From: Shewanella marinintestina
GTDB lineage: Bacteria > Pseudomonadota > Gammaproteobacteria > Enterobacterales > Shewanellaceae
Direction: 5' to 3'
Assembly: GCF_023283845.1 (NCBI RefSeq)
Contig: NZ_JAKILC010000021.1
Location: 1 to 64,000, forward strand
DNA: 64,000 bases
A model generated the notes under the pieces. It made no database searches. It worked only from the letters and a program-made list of their open reading frames with translations, and was not told the origin of the DNA. Position numbers and translations under genes: made by a program. Below, piece after piece: positions 37,665 through 46,991 of this stretch (its first letter is position 1; each line of letters starts with the position of its first letter).

Positions 37665-39317
37665 TTAATGCTCAAGCGAACGATATTTTTCGCGTAAGTG
37701 GTTTCGTACACCAATGGCAGTTAAGTTAAGCGCCACAATTACCGAGACCAAAAGGAATGAAGTAGCGTATACCAAAGGACGCGCTGCTTCGACGTTAGGG
37801 CTTTGGAAACCAACATCGTAGATGTGGAAACCTAAGTGCATGAACTTTCGCTCTAGATGCACAAATGGGAAATTCATATCAATCGGTAGTGTTGGCGCAA
37901 GCTTTACCACACCCACTAACATCAATGGTGCAACCTCACCCGCCGCACGAGCAACCGCTAAAATTAAGCCAGTCATAATCGCAGGACTTGCCATTGGAAT
38001 AATAATTCGCCATAGGGTTTCTGCTTTGGTTGCACCAAGCGCTAAGCTACCTTGGCGCACAGAGCTTGGAATGCGGCTTAATCCCTCTTCTGTTGATACA
38101 ATCACCACAGGCAGAGTTAAAATCGCCAAAGTTAAGGCGGACCAAATCACACCTGGCGATCCAAAGGTTGGAGCAGGTAAAGCCTCAGGGTAGAACAACT
38201 GATCCAACGTGCCACCAAACATATAAACAAAGAAACCTAAACCAAATACACCGTAAACAATTGAAGGTACACCGGCTAAGTTAATCACCGCAATACGGAT
38301 CATCTTAGTCACAGGGCCTTTCTTAGCGTATTCATGTAAGTAAATAGCAGCGATAACCCCAAACGGCGTGACAATCACAGCCATCAGCATGACCATAAAT
38401 ACGGTACCAAAAATTGCCGGGAATACACCGCCTTCAGTGTTGGCCTCACGTGGGTCGTCGCTTACAAATTTACCAACACCAATAAACCAATGGCCGATTT
38501 TTCCCATCACACCTAAACGGTTGGCGTAAGTCACATCTAAAATACTGTCTAGCTTTAAAGTCACTTCTTCACCGCGCATATCACGGATAACAACTGCGTC
38601 TCTGCCCGCTGCCGTTTTTAGTGCGAAGAACTCTTTCTCTACAACTTGGTATTCAGCATTAAGTTTGGCACGTGCCGCATCAATCTCGGCTTTTCGAGTG
38701 TCTGTTAGCGCGTTGTCTAGTTCGTAACGACGCGACTTCAAACGTAAGTTCTCTAACTCGTAGTTAATTGAGCCTATTACGCCTTTTTGCAGGTCAAGCG
38801 CTTGATCATTAAGCTCTACAGCGCGATCAATATGAGATTCAAAATCCGCCTCGATATTTTGCGAGGTTGAACGCTTACCATCTTCTATGATCGCTACAGG
38901 GTAGCCATAAAAATCGCCATTCTTACTGCGTTCAATCACGGCAATATCGTTGGGCTTAGAGCGTGAAATAATATCTGTCGCTAAAATCCAGCGGAAATCT
39001 AAGCCGACAAACTCACGGTTACCCGTTTTAACCAAATAACGAGTAATGTTCTCACCCACTTCAGATTCAAACTTATGTCCAGCAGCTATTAAACGCTCTG
39101 TAGGCACTTCTTCTTTATCGTAAACTTCACCAATCAAGGTATAACGCTCGCCTTGCTGACTTTTCATCTCCCACTGATAAATATCAGCAGGCCAAAAGTA
39201 ACTGAGACCACGCCACGCTATCAGCAGCAACAAACCCAGAACTGCAATCAAACAGACGCTAACTGCGCCGCTGGTCATCCAAATCCAAGGTGACCCCGAT
39301 TTAAACCACTTACCCAT
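37665..39317 (-). CDS. pstA: PstA, phosphate ABC permease, extended
   Basis: The 550-residue permease is almost twice the length of E. coli PstA (about 296). An N-terminal helix (about 15-35) is followed by roughly 250 residues of periplasmic sequence with a helical, coiled-coil-like stretch (about 175-240). The normal permease core starts near 305; the cytoplasmic loop GSLALGATKAETLWRIIIP is the EAA-type contact site for PstB. The extended form pairs with an extended PstC in the same operon. The role of the extra domain is unknown. Confidence 0.93.
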   Translation of the reverse strand: MGKWFKSGSPWIWMTSGAVSVCLIAVLGLLLLIAWRGLSYFWPADIYQWEMKSQQGERYTLIGEVYDKEEVPTERLIAAGHKFESEVGENITRYLVKTGNREFVGLDFRWILATDIISRSKPNDIAVIERSKNGDFYGYPVAIIEDGKRSTSQNIEADFESHIDRAVELNDQALDLQKGVIGSINYELENLRLKSRRYELDNALTDTRKAEIDAARAKLNAEYQVVEKEFFALKTAAGRDAVVIRDMRGEEVTLKLDSILDVTYANRLGVMGKIGHWFIGVGKFVSDDPREANTEGGVFPAIFGTVFMVMLMAVIVTPFGVIAAIYLHEYAKKGPVTKMIRIAVINLAGVPSIVYGVFGLGFFVYMFGGTLDQLFYPEALPAPTFGSPGVIWSALTLAILTLPVVIVSTEEGLSRIPSSVRQGSLALGATKAETLWRIIIPMASPAIMTGLILAVARAAGEVAPLMLVGVVKLAPTLPIDMNFPFVHLERKFMHLGFHIYDVGFQSPNVEAARPLVYATSFLLVSVIVALNLTAIGVRNHLREKYRSLEH

Positions 39318-39403
39318 TAGCTAAACCTCTTAAGGCATTTGCCGAAATTGTATTTAGTGAAATTTTATTCAACATCATTTTCTTATCATCCATAACAATG
39401 GGG

Positions 39404-41659
39404 TTAAAGTGAGCTATAACGTTCACGCAAACGCTGTCTCACCACTTCCGCAATCGTGTTGAAGAAGAAAGTAAAGATAAACAATACAAAGGCCGCTAAG
39501 AACAGCACTCGGTAATGCGAGCTGCCAATGGCAGATTCTGGCATTTCAACCGCAATATTCGCAGCGAGCGTACGCATACCTTCAAACACACTCCACTCCA
39601 TTATCGCCGTATTACCCGTAGCCATAAGTACAATCATGGTCTCACCGACAGCACGGCCAAGTCCCATCATCACCGCCGAGAAAATACCTGGGCTGGCCGT
39701 TAGCAACACTACCCGAGTCAAAGTCTGCCAAGTCGTTGCACCGAGTGCCAAACTACCGTTTGATAAATGACGTGGCACTGAAAATACGGCATCTTCGGCA
39801 ATAGAGAAAATAGTAGGAATAACCGCAAAGCCCATCGCAATACCGACCACTAAAGCGTTACGTTGGTCGAACGTAATACCTAGCTCGTTAGTGATAAACA
39901 TACGTGTATCACCATCAAACAGGGCTAACTCTAGTGTTGGGCTAATAGCAAATGAGAACCAACCGATAAAGATAATCACTGGCAGTAACATTAGTTCTTG
40001 ATACGTTTCAGGTAGACGCAGCTTCCACGTCGCTGGCAGTTTATGCCAAGCAAATGCGGTGCTTAATATCGATATGGGCAGTAAAACTAACAAGGTTAAT
40101 ATGCCGGGCAAGTTGTCTTCAATTAACGGCGCTAACCAAAGACCCGCTAAGAAACCTAAAATCACCGTTGGCAGTGCTTCCATGATTTCAATGGTTGGTT
40201 TAACGATTGCGCGCACTTTAGGTGACATGAAGTAAGCGGTATACACCGCACCAGCAATAGCTAAAGGTGTCGCAAACAGCATGGCGTAAAGTGCGGCTTT
40301 CATGGTACCAAACGCCAATGGCATTAAGCTTAGTTTAGCTTCAAAGTCATCTGAGCCCGAGGTTGACTGCCATACATATTTAGGCTCTGGGTAGCCTTCG
40401 TACCATACCTTTTCCCACATCGCACTCCAAGAAACCTCTGGGTGAGTGTTTGATACGCTAAAGAGATTGAGTTTGCCATCAGCCTCAACAACCAAAGCAT
40501 TTGAGCGAGGGCTAAATCCTAGGGTTCCTGGGTTATTTAGCTGAAAGTTTTCTGAAAACAACTCTCTTTCACTAGTGGTATATAACAGGCTTAATTTACC
40601 CGTTTCAGTAATAGTGACAAAGCTTTTGCGATAAAACTCTGAGGCTACACTGGCGATATCACCTTCAACTTCAAAGCTGCGGATCTCTTGATATTGACGG
40701 CCTTGCTCACCATTTACTTGGAAGTATTGCTGTACCAGCCCAGTGTCATAGCTCACAAGTAATGAACTCGCTCCTGCCAATAGAGTGACGTTGGTGACTT
40801 TGGCGTTAGCACGAGCCAGCGATAAAACTTGACTTAGCTGAACCGCTTCCGCATCGCGAATGTCGTAAATGAATAGTTTATTGTCTGAGCTTAAGATCAA
40901 CTGGCGTTGATCAGGCGTCATTAGCTGTTGCTGCACATTAACCGGTGAGTCAGGAATGATGCTGTTATATGCCACCCACTCCACTTCTTCGGTCATCATG
41001 TTTTCCTCACCCTCTTGGCGAGAAAGATGCCAAATCTTGTCATCGGTTTGATAAACAAAACTCATTTTGTCGCTGCTGTAATCAAATACCAGCCTGTCTA
41101 ATGCTCTACCTAACGGATCGACCGTTAAGGCTTCATTACCATTAGCAAAACGAATTCTAGGTGTGATCAGTCGCTTGTCATTTGGGTAAGTCACCCCAAA
41201 CTCCACCCCTGCAATAATTACCTGACCATTATTTAAGCCAAGAGCAAAACGTTGCTCGCTAGGCATAGCCGCAGAGCTACTTACTACATGAGTCCCTGCT
41301 GGTGTATTAATTTGCTCACTTCTTAATAGTTGTGATGTATGCGTATCATAAAAATCAACTTTACCAAGTTGCGATACTCGATACATGATTTCATTTTGCT
41401 CATCACTACCCACCATTAATGCTGGCTGGCTATCATGAAACTCAGCACTAACGACTGGAGCGACTTCAGCACTATCGAAGATTGGCTTTACCACATAAAG
41501 TAGATAAAAGAAGATCAATAGCAGCGCCACAAATACCATGGTACCACCTACGGTGACACCAATTTGGGCTGCTTTATCCTTGATTGCTCTGCGTGAACTA
41601 CCGTTGTTTATCAACAGGTTTTTCGCAGCAGGTCCAGGTTGAGTTACCTGAGTTTCCAT
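39404..41659 (-). CDS. pstC: PstC, phosphate ABC permease with propeller-like domain
   Basis: The 751-residue permease is far larger than E. coli PstC (about 319). After a first helix (about 35-53) comes some 380 residues of periplasmic beta-rich sequence. Repeated short strands of the type QRLILSSDNKLFIYDI and TNVTLLAGASSLLVSYD suggest a WD40-like beta-propeller. The permease core occupies about 450-745, with the coupling loop GSLALGATTWQTLTRVVL. The gene starts the operon behind a Pho box. No pstS is linked, so the binding protein must be encoded elsewhere or its role be taken over by the extra domain. Confidence 0.93.
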   Translation of the reverse strand: METQVTQPGPAAKNLLINNGSSRRAIKDKAAQIGVTVGGTMVFVALLLIFFYLLYVVKPIFDSAEVAPVVSAEFHDSQPALMVGSDEQNEIMYRVSQLGKVDFYDTHTSQLLRSEQINTPAGTHVVSSSAAMPSEQRFALGLNNGQVIIAGVEFGVTYPNDKRLITPRIRFANGNEALTVDPLGRALDRLVFDYSSDKMSFVYQTDDKIWHLSRQEGEENMMTEEVEWVAYNSIIPDSPVNVQQQLMTPDQRQLILSSDNKLFIYDIRDAEAVQLSQVLSLARANAKVTNVTLLAGASSLLVSYDTGLVQQYFQVNGEQGRQYQEIRSFEVEGDIASVASEFYRKSFVTITETGKLSLLYTTSERELFSENFQLNNPGTLGFSPRSNALVVEADGKLNLFSVSNTHPEVSWSAMWEKVWYEGYPEPKYVWQSTSGSDDFEAKLSLMPLAFGTMKAALYAMLFATPLAIAGAVYTAYFMSPKVRAIVKPTIEIMEALPTVILGFLAGLWLAPLIEDNLPGILTLLVLLPISILSTAFAWHKLPATWKLRLPETYQELMLLPVIIFIGWFSFAISPTLELALFDGDTRMFITNELGITFDQRNALVVGIAMGFAVIPTIFSIAEDAVFSVPRHLSNGSLALGATTWQTLTRVVLLTASPGIFSAVMMGLGRAVGETMIVLMATGNTAIMEWSVFEGMRTLAANIAVEMPESAIGSSHYRVLFLAAFVLFIFTFFFNTIAEVVRQRLRERYSSL

Positions 41660-41783
41660 TAAGAACCTCGATTATTCTAAAGCCAGTCAAACTTTAACTG
41701 GGATTGTATTAACGACTATGCTAACACTAGGGATATGTCGCGTTTAAAATCAAAATCTACATACGCATATTTTAATGTGGTGC

Positions 41784-41789
41784 ATTATA
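41784..41789 (-). promoter_or_regulatory. -10 hexamer of the pst promoter (TATAAT)
   Basis: On the minus strand a perfect TATAAT lies ten bases downstream of the Pho box, the usual distance for PhoB-activated promoters lacking a good -35. Transcription would start near 41777, leaving a leader of about 118 bases before pstC. Confidence 0.7.
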
Positions 41790-41817
41790 TGACGCAAAAA
41801 TGACACTAGTGTTACAG
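41789..41817 (-). promoter_or_regulatory. Pho box upstream of pstC
   Basis: Minus-strand heptamers CTGTAAC (41811-41817), GTGTCAT (41800-41806) and GCGTCAT (41789-41795) are spaced exactly 11 bases apart, the phasing of PhoB-binding direct repeats (consensus CTGTCAT). The 18-base box 41800-41817 matches the E. coli consensus at 13 positions by hand count. It replaces the -35 region, as expected for PhoB activation under phosphate limitation. Confidence 0.75.
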
Positions 41818-41944
41818 CCGTGAACTAAAACCTGATCAACATTCAATAAGATCACCAAATAAAATGCTCAGAAAAATTGAGCTATCTATTTAAATTTTTA
41901 CAAGAATATACGGATTGATGCGATAAATAATGGAGTAATATTAA

Positions 41945-42457
41945 ATGTTAAGATATCTAGTTACCCTGCAAGCAAAAGACCGTGAAGGCTTAGTAGAACA
42001 AATAGCCCATTCAGTCAGCCGTCATGGCGGTCATTGGTTAGACTCTGAACTGCGCCATATTGATGGAATTTTTGCTGCAATTTTGCTTCTAGAGGTACCA
42101 TCAGGTCAGTGGGATGAGCTGATTGAAACTCTGGAGCTTCTAGAGGGGGTTTCCCTTACTTACTCTAAAACGAGTAAGCCTTTACCTAAAAATAAGCATG
42201 TCAGCTACTCACTCGTAGCCTATGACAGGCCCGGCTTAGTACATGAGATATCTAACAAAATCAGTGCTCTTGGGATTAATATTGAGCATATGAGTACCCG
42301 CTATGAAAGCGCCAGTCACACCGGTATTGCACTGTTTAGAGCCGACTTTAACGTCAGTATGCGAGATCTTAACGATGAAGAACGGCTAACCCAAGCTTTA
42401 CACGATATGGGTGATGATGTTGTTCTTGATAACTTGTCACAAGATGGTGCCGCTTAA
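41945..42457 (+). CDS. GcvR-like tandem ACT-domain regulator
   Basis: The 170-residue protein has two ACT domains: residues 1-75 (LVTLQAKDREGLVEQIAHSVSRHGG) and about 85-165 (SLVAYDRPGLVHEISNKISALGINIEHM). This is the architecture of GcvR, the glycine-responsive antagonist of GcvA. It has no DNA-binding domain. A GcvA-type LysR regulator is encoded 6 kb away (47891). The gene is convergent with the racemase gene and shares its terminator. Confidence 0.8.
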   Translation: MLRYLVTLQAKDREGLVEQIAHSVSRHGGHWLDSELRHIDGIFAAILLLEVPSGQWDELIETLELLEGVSLTYSKTSKPLPKNKHVSYSLVAYDRPGLVHEISNKISALGINIEHMSTRYESASHTGIALFRADFNVSMRDLNDEERLTQALHDMGDDVVLDNLSQDGAA

Positions 42458-42468
42458 ATAAAATCATA

Positions 42469-42495
42469 AGCCTAGCGACTTAGCTAGGCTTTGCT
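42469..42495. terminator. Bidirectional terminator
   Basis: AGCCTAGC (42469-42476) pairs with GCTAGGCT (42483-42490) around GACTTA and is followed by TTGCT. It lies between the convergent gcvR-like and racemase genes. Confidence 0.65.
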
Positions 42496-42520
42496 ACACA
42501 GCAATCCAGCCGCTTAGCAG

Positions 42521-43741
42521 CTACTTTACGTAAAGCCTCGGGTTAGTTTGTCCCCATTGGGTATAGATTTCAGGAAAAATAACCTCTGCGTTCTTTTCAA
42601 ACTCCGGCGCTAAAATACTTTCCTGCCCTTGATAACCAAACAGAACCACTTCATCTCCTTCCTTAACACCAGCCAAGTCAGTAACATCAATCATTGCTGT
42701 ATTCATTGAAATGACACCGGTGACTTTAGCACGCTGACCATTAACCAACACATCGGCTGTATTGCCCATTTTACGTGGAAATGAATCACTATATCCCACG
42801 GGTAAGTTTGCAAGAATTGAATCACGTTTAAGCGTCACAGTAGAGTCATAACCGACTGTTGCACCTTTTGGTAAATCCATCAGTGCTGCGATACGGGTTT
42901 TGAAAGTAAAAATAGGCGGAAACTCTGGATTAGTAGGTTGGTCACCAAAAAGCACACCACCTGGACGCACCATGTCAAAATGCGCTTCTGGTACATTTAA
43001 AGCAACATAAGAGTTGCCTGCATGAATCGTGATTTCATTACGCTCAAGCCCCGATTTTTCAATGACCTGTAACGCACTATCGTAAAATGATTTTGACTTA
43101 GCTAACACTTCATCACGGTTATAGTTGGGGAAATGCGTCATGATGCCAACGACTTCAAGATTGCTTGTAGCTGCAATAGTCAATGCTTCATCAAGCCCCG
43201 CATCAGTGCTTACATCAACACCATTTCTTCCCATACCACCGCTATTGAGCACTAAATGTACCTTCAAAGGGTTCCCAAGTTCAGCGGCCATTGCAGACAA
43301 AAGCTGTGCTTGATTAACATCACCGACAAACTCTTCAACACCATATTGAAGTGATTCACGGATCTCCGCAATTGACGCTGAGCGCACTCGCATCAATTCA
43401 CCTCTAAAGCCAGCATCACGAACGATTCTAATTTCTTCATTACTAGTAACGCCAATACAAGGAATGTTATTAGCTAATATTGTTGGCATTAATCCAGCAA
43501 TGCCATTGCCGTAGGCATCGGCTTTCATGATTGCACACACTTTCACATTCGATTTAATGTGATTTTTTAGCTCTTTAATATTGGTGTCAAATTGGGTGAG
43601 ATTAATTTCAAGCCAGCTATTAGCAGTTTGAGTCATATTTACTGACGCTGCGCCATCGGCAGCTAAAAAGGGAGCTGCCATTGTAGAAAAAGAACACGAG
43701 GATGCAATTAACATAGCAATAATGGTGTATTTGGTATTCAT
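42521..43741 (-). CDS. bsr: Periplasmic broad-spectrum amino-acid racemase
   Basis: This alanine racemase-fold PLP enzyme makes D-amino acids in the periplasm. From ATG 43741 it has 406 residues, close to Vibrio BsrV (about 409). A Sec signal peptide ends near MAAPFLAA (about 21-28). The PLP lysine is Lys73 in KADAYGNG. The catalytic Tyr lies in VGYDSTV. The exported form and the length separate it from cytoplasmic Alr. In Vibrio, related enzymes release D-Met and D-Leu that modify peptidoglycan. A longer frame upstream to 43810 lacks a signal peptide at its start. Confidence 0.85.
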   Translation of the reverse strand: MNTKYTIIAMLIASSCSFSTMAAPFLAADGAASVNMTQTANSWLEINLTQFDTNIKELKNHIKSNVKVCAIMKADAYGNGIAGLMPTILANNIPCIGVTSNEEIRIVRDAGFRGELMRVRSASIAEIRESLQYGVEEFVGDVNQAQLLSAMAAELGNPLKVHLVLNSGGMGRNGVDVSTDAGLDEALTIAATSNLEVVGIMTHFPNYNRDEVLAKSKSFYDSALQVIEKSGLERNEITIHAGNSYVALNVPEAHFDMVRPGGVLFGDQPTNPEFPPIFTFKTRIAALMDLPKGATVGYDSTVTLKRDSILANLPVGYSDSFPRKMGNTADVLVNGQRAKVTGVISMNTAMIDVTDLAGVKEGDEVVLFGYQGQESILAPEFEKNAEVIFPEIYTQWGQTNPRLYVK

Positions 43742-43990
43742 AAGTGTTTGATTAGTAGGTTTATAAATTATAATTACGCCGTTTTTTAGCACACTCGCGG
43801 CTTTATCCATACTTTATAAAAATCACTATGCAATCTAAGTCACATTATCTGAATAAACAACATTGTTAAGCGATAAACTATTTACACAATTACGGCTAAC
43901 AAGCCTTACTTGTCAGCATGTTAGGTGACATTATTATCGAGTGAATTCTAAGTGACTAATTAGAAAAATCGCGGAAAGAGTAGCGCTGTT

Positions 43991-44020
43991 AGCCAGTTAT
44001 CAATGACAACTGGCTATTTT
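43991..44020. terminator. Stem-loop after the enoyl-CoA hydratase gene
   Basis: AGCCAGTT (43991-43998) pairs with AACTGGCT (44008-44015) around nine bases, with a poor T-tract. It lies about 45 bases past the stop of the minus-strand hydratase gene. Confidence 0.4.
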
Positions 44021-44060
44021 GACAAGTCTTATATTTATATGCCTTGCAACATAAAAGGTT

Positions 44061-44873
44061 TCACTTACTGAGCTCTGCTGCGGTATCAACAAAAATACCT
44101 TGAATATCTTTTGCTTCTCGTTCTGTTTGGCCGCCATGCTTTAAGAAAGCACTAATGATAGCCTGCGTTTTTTGCTCTTTTGCACGCTCTAAGAAATAAC
44201 GTAGTTCGAGTTCAGCACCTGCTTCTTCATCGATAATTGAGCGATGAATAATCTCTTTATACATCACAATATCACGCACTTCCAGACCAGAAATAACGGC
44301 TAGTATTTGTGTTAAAAATGCCTCTATCTCTGCACTTGGTACAAACTGAGTGATGATATTGAGCGCTTCTGCTTGCTGAGCTGTAAAATCATTGCCCAAC
44401 AGCAATGCCTGTAATGCTTTACCTTTACCTAGACGTCTAGCAAACTGCACCGCACCTTGACCACCGGTTGGAATATTGACGTGCACCTCAGGCTGAGCAA
44501 AAGCAGAGTTTTCCGTGCCATACGCTAAGTCACATGCCATCACAAACTCATTACCGCCGCCGCGTGCTACGCCATCAACAACTGCAACCGATAACTGCTT
44601 CATTGCCTTGATGTTAGCAATCATGTGATTAAACTCAATTGATGCAGCTTGACCGCCTTGTGTGCCATTAATGACATTCAAATCTAAATGCGCTAAAAAG
44701 AATTGCTCATGCAATGACTTAAACACTACGACTTTAACGTCACGATTGTCTTTTAGTGAAAGAACATAAGCATTAATTTCATTGATAAGATCAATAGTTA
44801 ATACATTTACCGGAGGGTTGTTAATCGTAACTGTTGCAATGTAATTTTCAGTGCTAATAGATAGTGTTTTCAT
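44061..44873 (-). CDS. Enoyl-CoA hydratase/isomerase family protein
   Basis: The 270-residue crotonase-fold protein has the oxyanion-hole region GVARGGGNEFVMACDLAYG and an upstream FLAHLDLNVI segment. The usual catalytic Glu pair of classical hydratases is only partly apparent (PEVHVNIPTGGQG), so it may be another crotonase activity. ATG 44873 is preceded by GAGG; the earlier ATG at 44885 would bury that site. It is divergent from a LysR gene, which may control it. Confidence 0.82.
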   Translation of the reverse strand: MKTLSISTENYIATVTINNPPVNVLTIDLINEINAYVLSLKDNRDVKVVVFKSLHEQFFLAHLDLNVINGTQGGQAASIEFNHMIANIKAMKQLSVAVVDGVARGGGNEFVMACDLAYGTENSAFAQPEVHVNIPTGGQGAVQFARRLGKGKALQALLLGNDFTAQQAEALNIITQFVPSAEIEAFLTQILAVISGLEVRDIVMYKEIIHRSIIDEEAGAELELRYFLERAKEQKTQAIISAFLKHGGQTEREAKDIQGIFVDTAAELSK

Positions 44874-45063
44874 GTGTAACCTCATTCAATTCATAATTGT
44901 ATTCAGAAAGACAAAAGATGATTAAGTGTAGAAGACCTTTGCTGCAATTAATCCTTTTGTTCTTGGTATGGAGTGACTATAGAATTGTTATTGATGATTA
45001 AAAATACTAATATAAGCACATCATTGATGCTATTTTTGCACCAATTGAAGTTTATAGGTGCTT

Positions 45064-46017
45064 ATGGACATTTCAAGTCGATTATTATTGCTATTAGAAG
45101 TCGTTGAACTCGGTTCTTTTACTAAGGTTGCTGAGCAGCGGAATTTAGATAGATCTGTTATTTCAAAGCAAATTAGCCGCTTAGAAGAGGAGCTCGGTGT
45201 TAGGCTACTCAACCGCACCACCCGTTCACTGGCGTTAACAGCTGCTGGCGATGAGATGTTAAATCAAGCCAAAAGCCTGCGAACACTGCTAAACAATAGT
45301 TATCTCATTGCACAAAACTATCATTCGCAACCAAAAGGTTTATTGCGGATCACAAGTTCAAGTCTATTTGGCAGGCAATATGTGCAGCAAGCCGCCTTGT
45401 TGTTTCAGCAGCAACATTCAGAAGCCGAAGTAGAATTGCGCCTAGAAGATAGATTAATCGATATGATTGGTGAGCGGTTCGATATTGGTTTTAGAGTCGG
45501 TAAGCCAAAGACATCGAATTTAATTAGTCAAAAAATTGCCCGTAACCGGTTATTAATTGTCGCCTCTCCAGCCTTTATTGAGCGTCATGGAACAATCACA
45601 ACTTTAGAGCAACTTGAAAACTTACCCGCTGCAGTGTTTGCTGCGCCCGGGTTATTACTTGATAAATTTACTTATATTGACAACAAGCAGCAAAAGCAAT
45701 TCAAGCTCAATGCCGCTTATAAAGTCAACGATTTAGAAATGCTAACTCAAACTGCGATTGCAGGAAATATGCTAGCAGTCGTTACCGCACAAATGATTGG
45801 CGATGAGATTATCTCTGGTCAATTAATCCCCATAATGACCCATCTGCAATTAGAGGATTTTGGTACAATATACGCAGTCTATCCCCATAGAGATGCACCA
45901 ATAAAAACCCGCTTATTTATCGATACACTAAAATCAATTGTCGGCACAGGCATCCCAACTTGGGAACTGCGAATTCCCGGTTTTGATAATATGTACGGTA
46001 ATAAAAAGGCTAAATAG
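45064..46017 (+). CDS. LysR-family transcriptional regulator
   Basis: The 317-residue LTTR has an N-terminal winged helix (ELGSFTKVAEQRNLDRSVISKQISRLEEELGV) and a C-terminal effector-binding domain, with WELRIP near the end. The start at 45064 is chosen over GTG 45058. It is divergently placed from the crotonase gene across about 190 bases, the usual layout for an LTTR and its target. Effector unknown. Confidence 0.88.
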   Translation: MDISSRLLLLLEVVELGSFTKVAEQRNLDRSVISKQISRLEEELGVRLLNRTTRSLALTAAGDEMLNQAKSLRTLLNNSYLIAQNYHSQPKGLLRITSSSLFGRQYVQQAALLFQQQHSEAEVELRLEDRLIDMIGERFDIGFRVGKPKTSNLISQKIARNRLLIVASPAFIERHGTITTLEQLENLPAAVFAAPGLLLDKFTYIDNKQQKQFKLNAAYKVNDLEMLTQTAIAGNMLAVVTAQMIGDEIISGQLIPIMTHLQLEDFGTIYAVYPHRDAPIKTRLFIDTLKSIVGTGIPTWELRIPGFDNMYGNKKAK

Positions 46018-46101
46018 ACAATTAAAGACGGAGTGATTGGTGTTGTTCCACTGTTTGATCTTCAACAATAATGAGCCCACCAATAAGCTAATGCCTAAGA
46101 T

Positions 46102-46956
46102 TTAACTGGCGGGTAAAGCCTGAATCGAGCTTAACACTGCACGCGTGATCGCTTGGCGCTTATAAAGATCTTGAAAACGATTTGGCGTATCGATATTTAA
46201 AGCAAAGAAAACTGGCCCCGTAGGCCATTCAACCCAACCGACCCACCAGCCATAGCGGCCTTGCCAACCTGTTTTTGCATGCAAAATCCAATCTTTACCA
46301 GTTTCATTTATCATCAAGTCTTTAACCAGTAATTGATCTGCTTGCTTAAAAGGAAGTTGGTTTTGATATAAGGCTTGCAGAAACTTAACCTGCTCTGTGG
46401 CCGAAATAGCTAACTTACCATCAACCCAATAACTGCCGTTACTTGCTATGCTCGGATCGGCATTGCCGTAGTTAATTTTAGTTAAATACTGCTGCGCCTT
46501 AGCTTCACCTAACTGCTTAGCAAAAATATCAAATACCCACAGTGCCGAATATTGCATGGCAGAGCGCAGTGTTTGGTCTTGATTATGCGGTGCAAAACTA
46601 CGCTCAATGCCATCCCACTTAAAAACCTGTAACTCATCAGTCACTATATTTGCATCCAATGCAAACAAACTATGGGGAACTTTGTAGGTAGATGCAGGCG
46701 AGAAACGTTGCTCAGCCCTATCTGCGTTATAAAGCCAATATTGCTCTTTTTCCGCTCGCTGATCGACCACTATGATTGTGCCTTTAGCGTCATATTGATC
46801 AAAGTAATCTTGCCAATCCGTGCGCTCAATAGGTTTAGCCACAACGATAGAAGAGTGCAGCGTAAAACACATCAATACTAGAATGACTCGCCACTGTGAT
46901 TGGCTTAGCAGTGATCTTATTGTTGTGTTCTGTGTAAACAATGTTGCCCCTTTCAC
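46102..46956 (-). CDS. Class D (OXA-type) beta-lactamase
   Basis: This is a periplasmic serine hydrolase acting on beta-lactams. GTG 46956 with GAAGAG upstream gives 285 codons; an N-terminal signal segment (VILVLMCFTLHSSIVVA) follows a 20-residue lead. Motifs are STYK (catalytic Ser near 89, with Lys to be carboxylated), YSAL at the SxV position, YGN in KINYGNADPS, and AKTG before WQGRYGWWVGWVEW. The sequence resembles the OXA-12/AmpS branch of Aeromonas more than the OXA-48 and OXA-55 types of other Shewanella. An alternative TTG start at 47001 overlaps the TSUP gene. Substrate spectrum cannot be read from sequence. Confidence 0.88.
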   Translation of the reverse strand: MKGATLFTQNTTIRSLLSQSQWRVILVLMCFTLHSSIVVAKPIERTDWQDYFDQYDAKGTIIVVDQRAEKEQYWLYNADRAEQRFSPASTYKVPHSLFALDANIVTDELQVFKWDGIERSFAPHNQDQTLRSAMQYSALWVFDIFAKQLGEAKAQQYLTKINYGNADPSIASNGSYWVDGKLAISATEQVKFLQALYQNQLPFKQADQLLVKDLMINETGKDWILHAKTGWQGRYGWWVGWVEWPTGPVFFALNIDTPNRFQDLYKRQAITRAVLSSIQALPAS

Positions 46957-46991
46957 GATAATCTCTTCAATGATAACTATCTTAGTATCAT

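Noticed and set aside
41660-41944. Missing pstS hidden upstream of pstC
   Set aside because: The gap contains only the Pho box, promoter and leader, with no ORF long enough for a binding protein.
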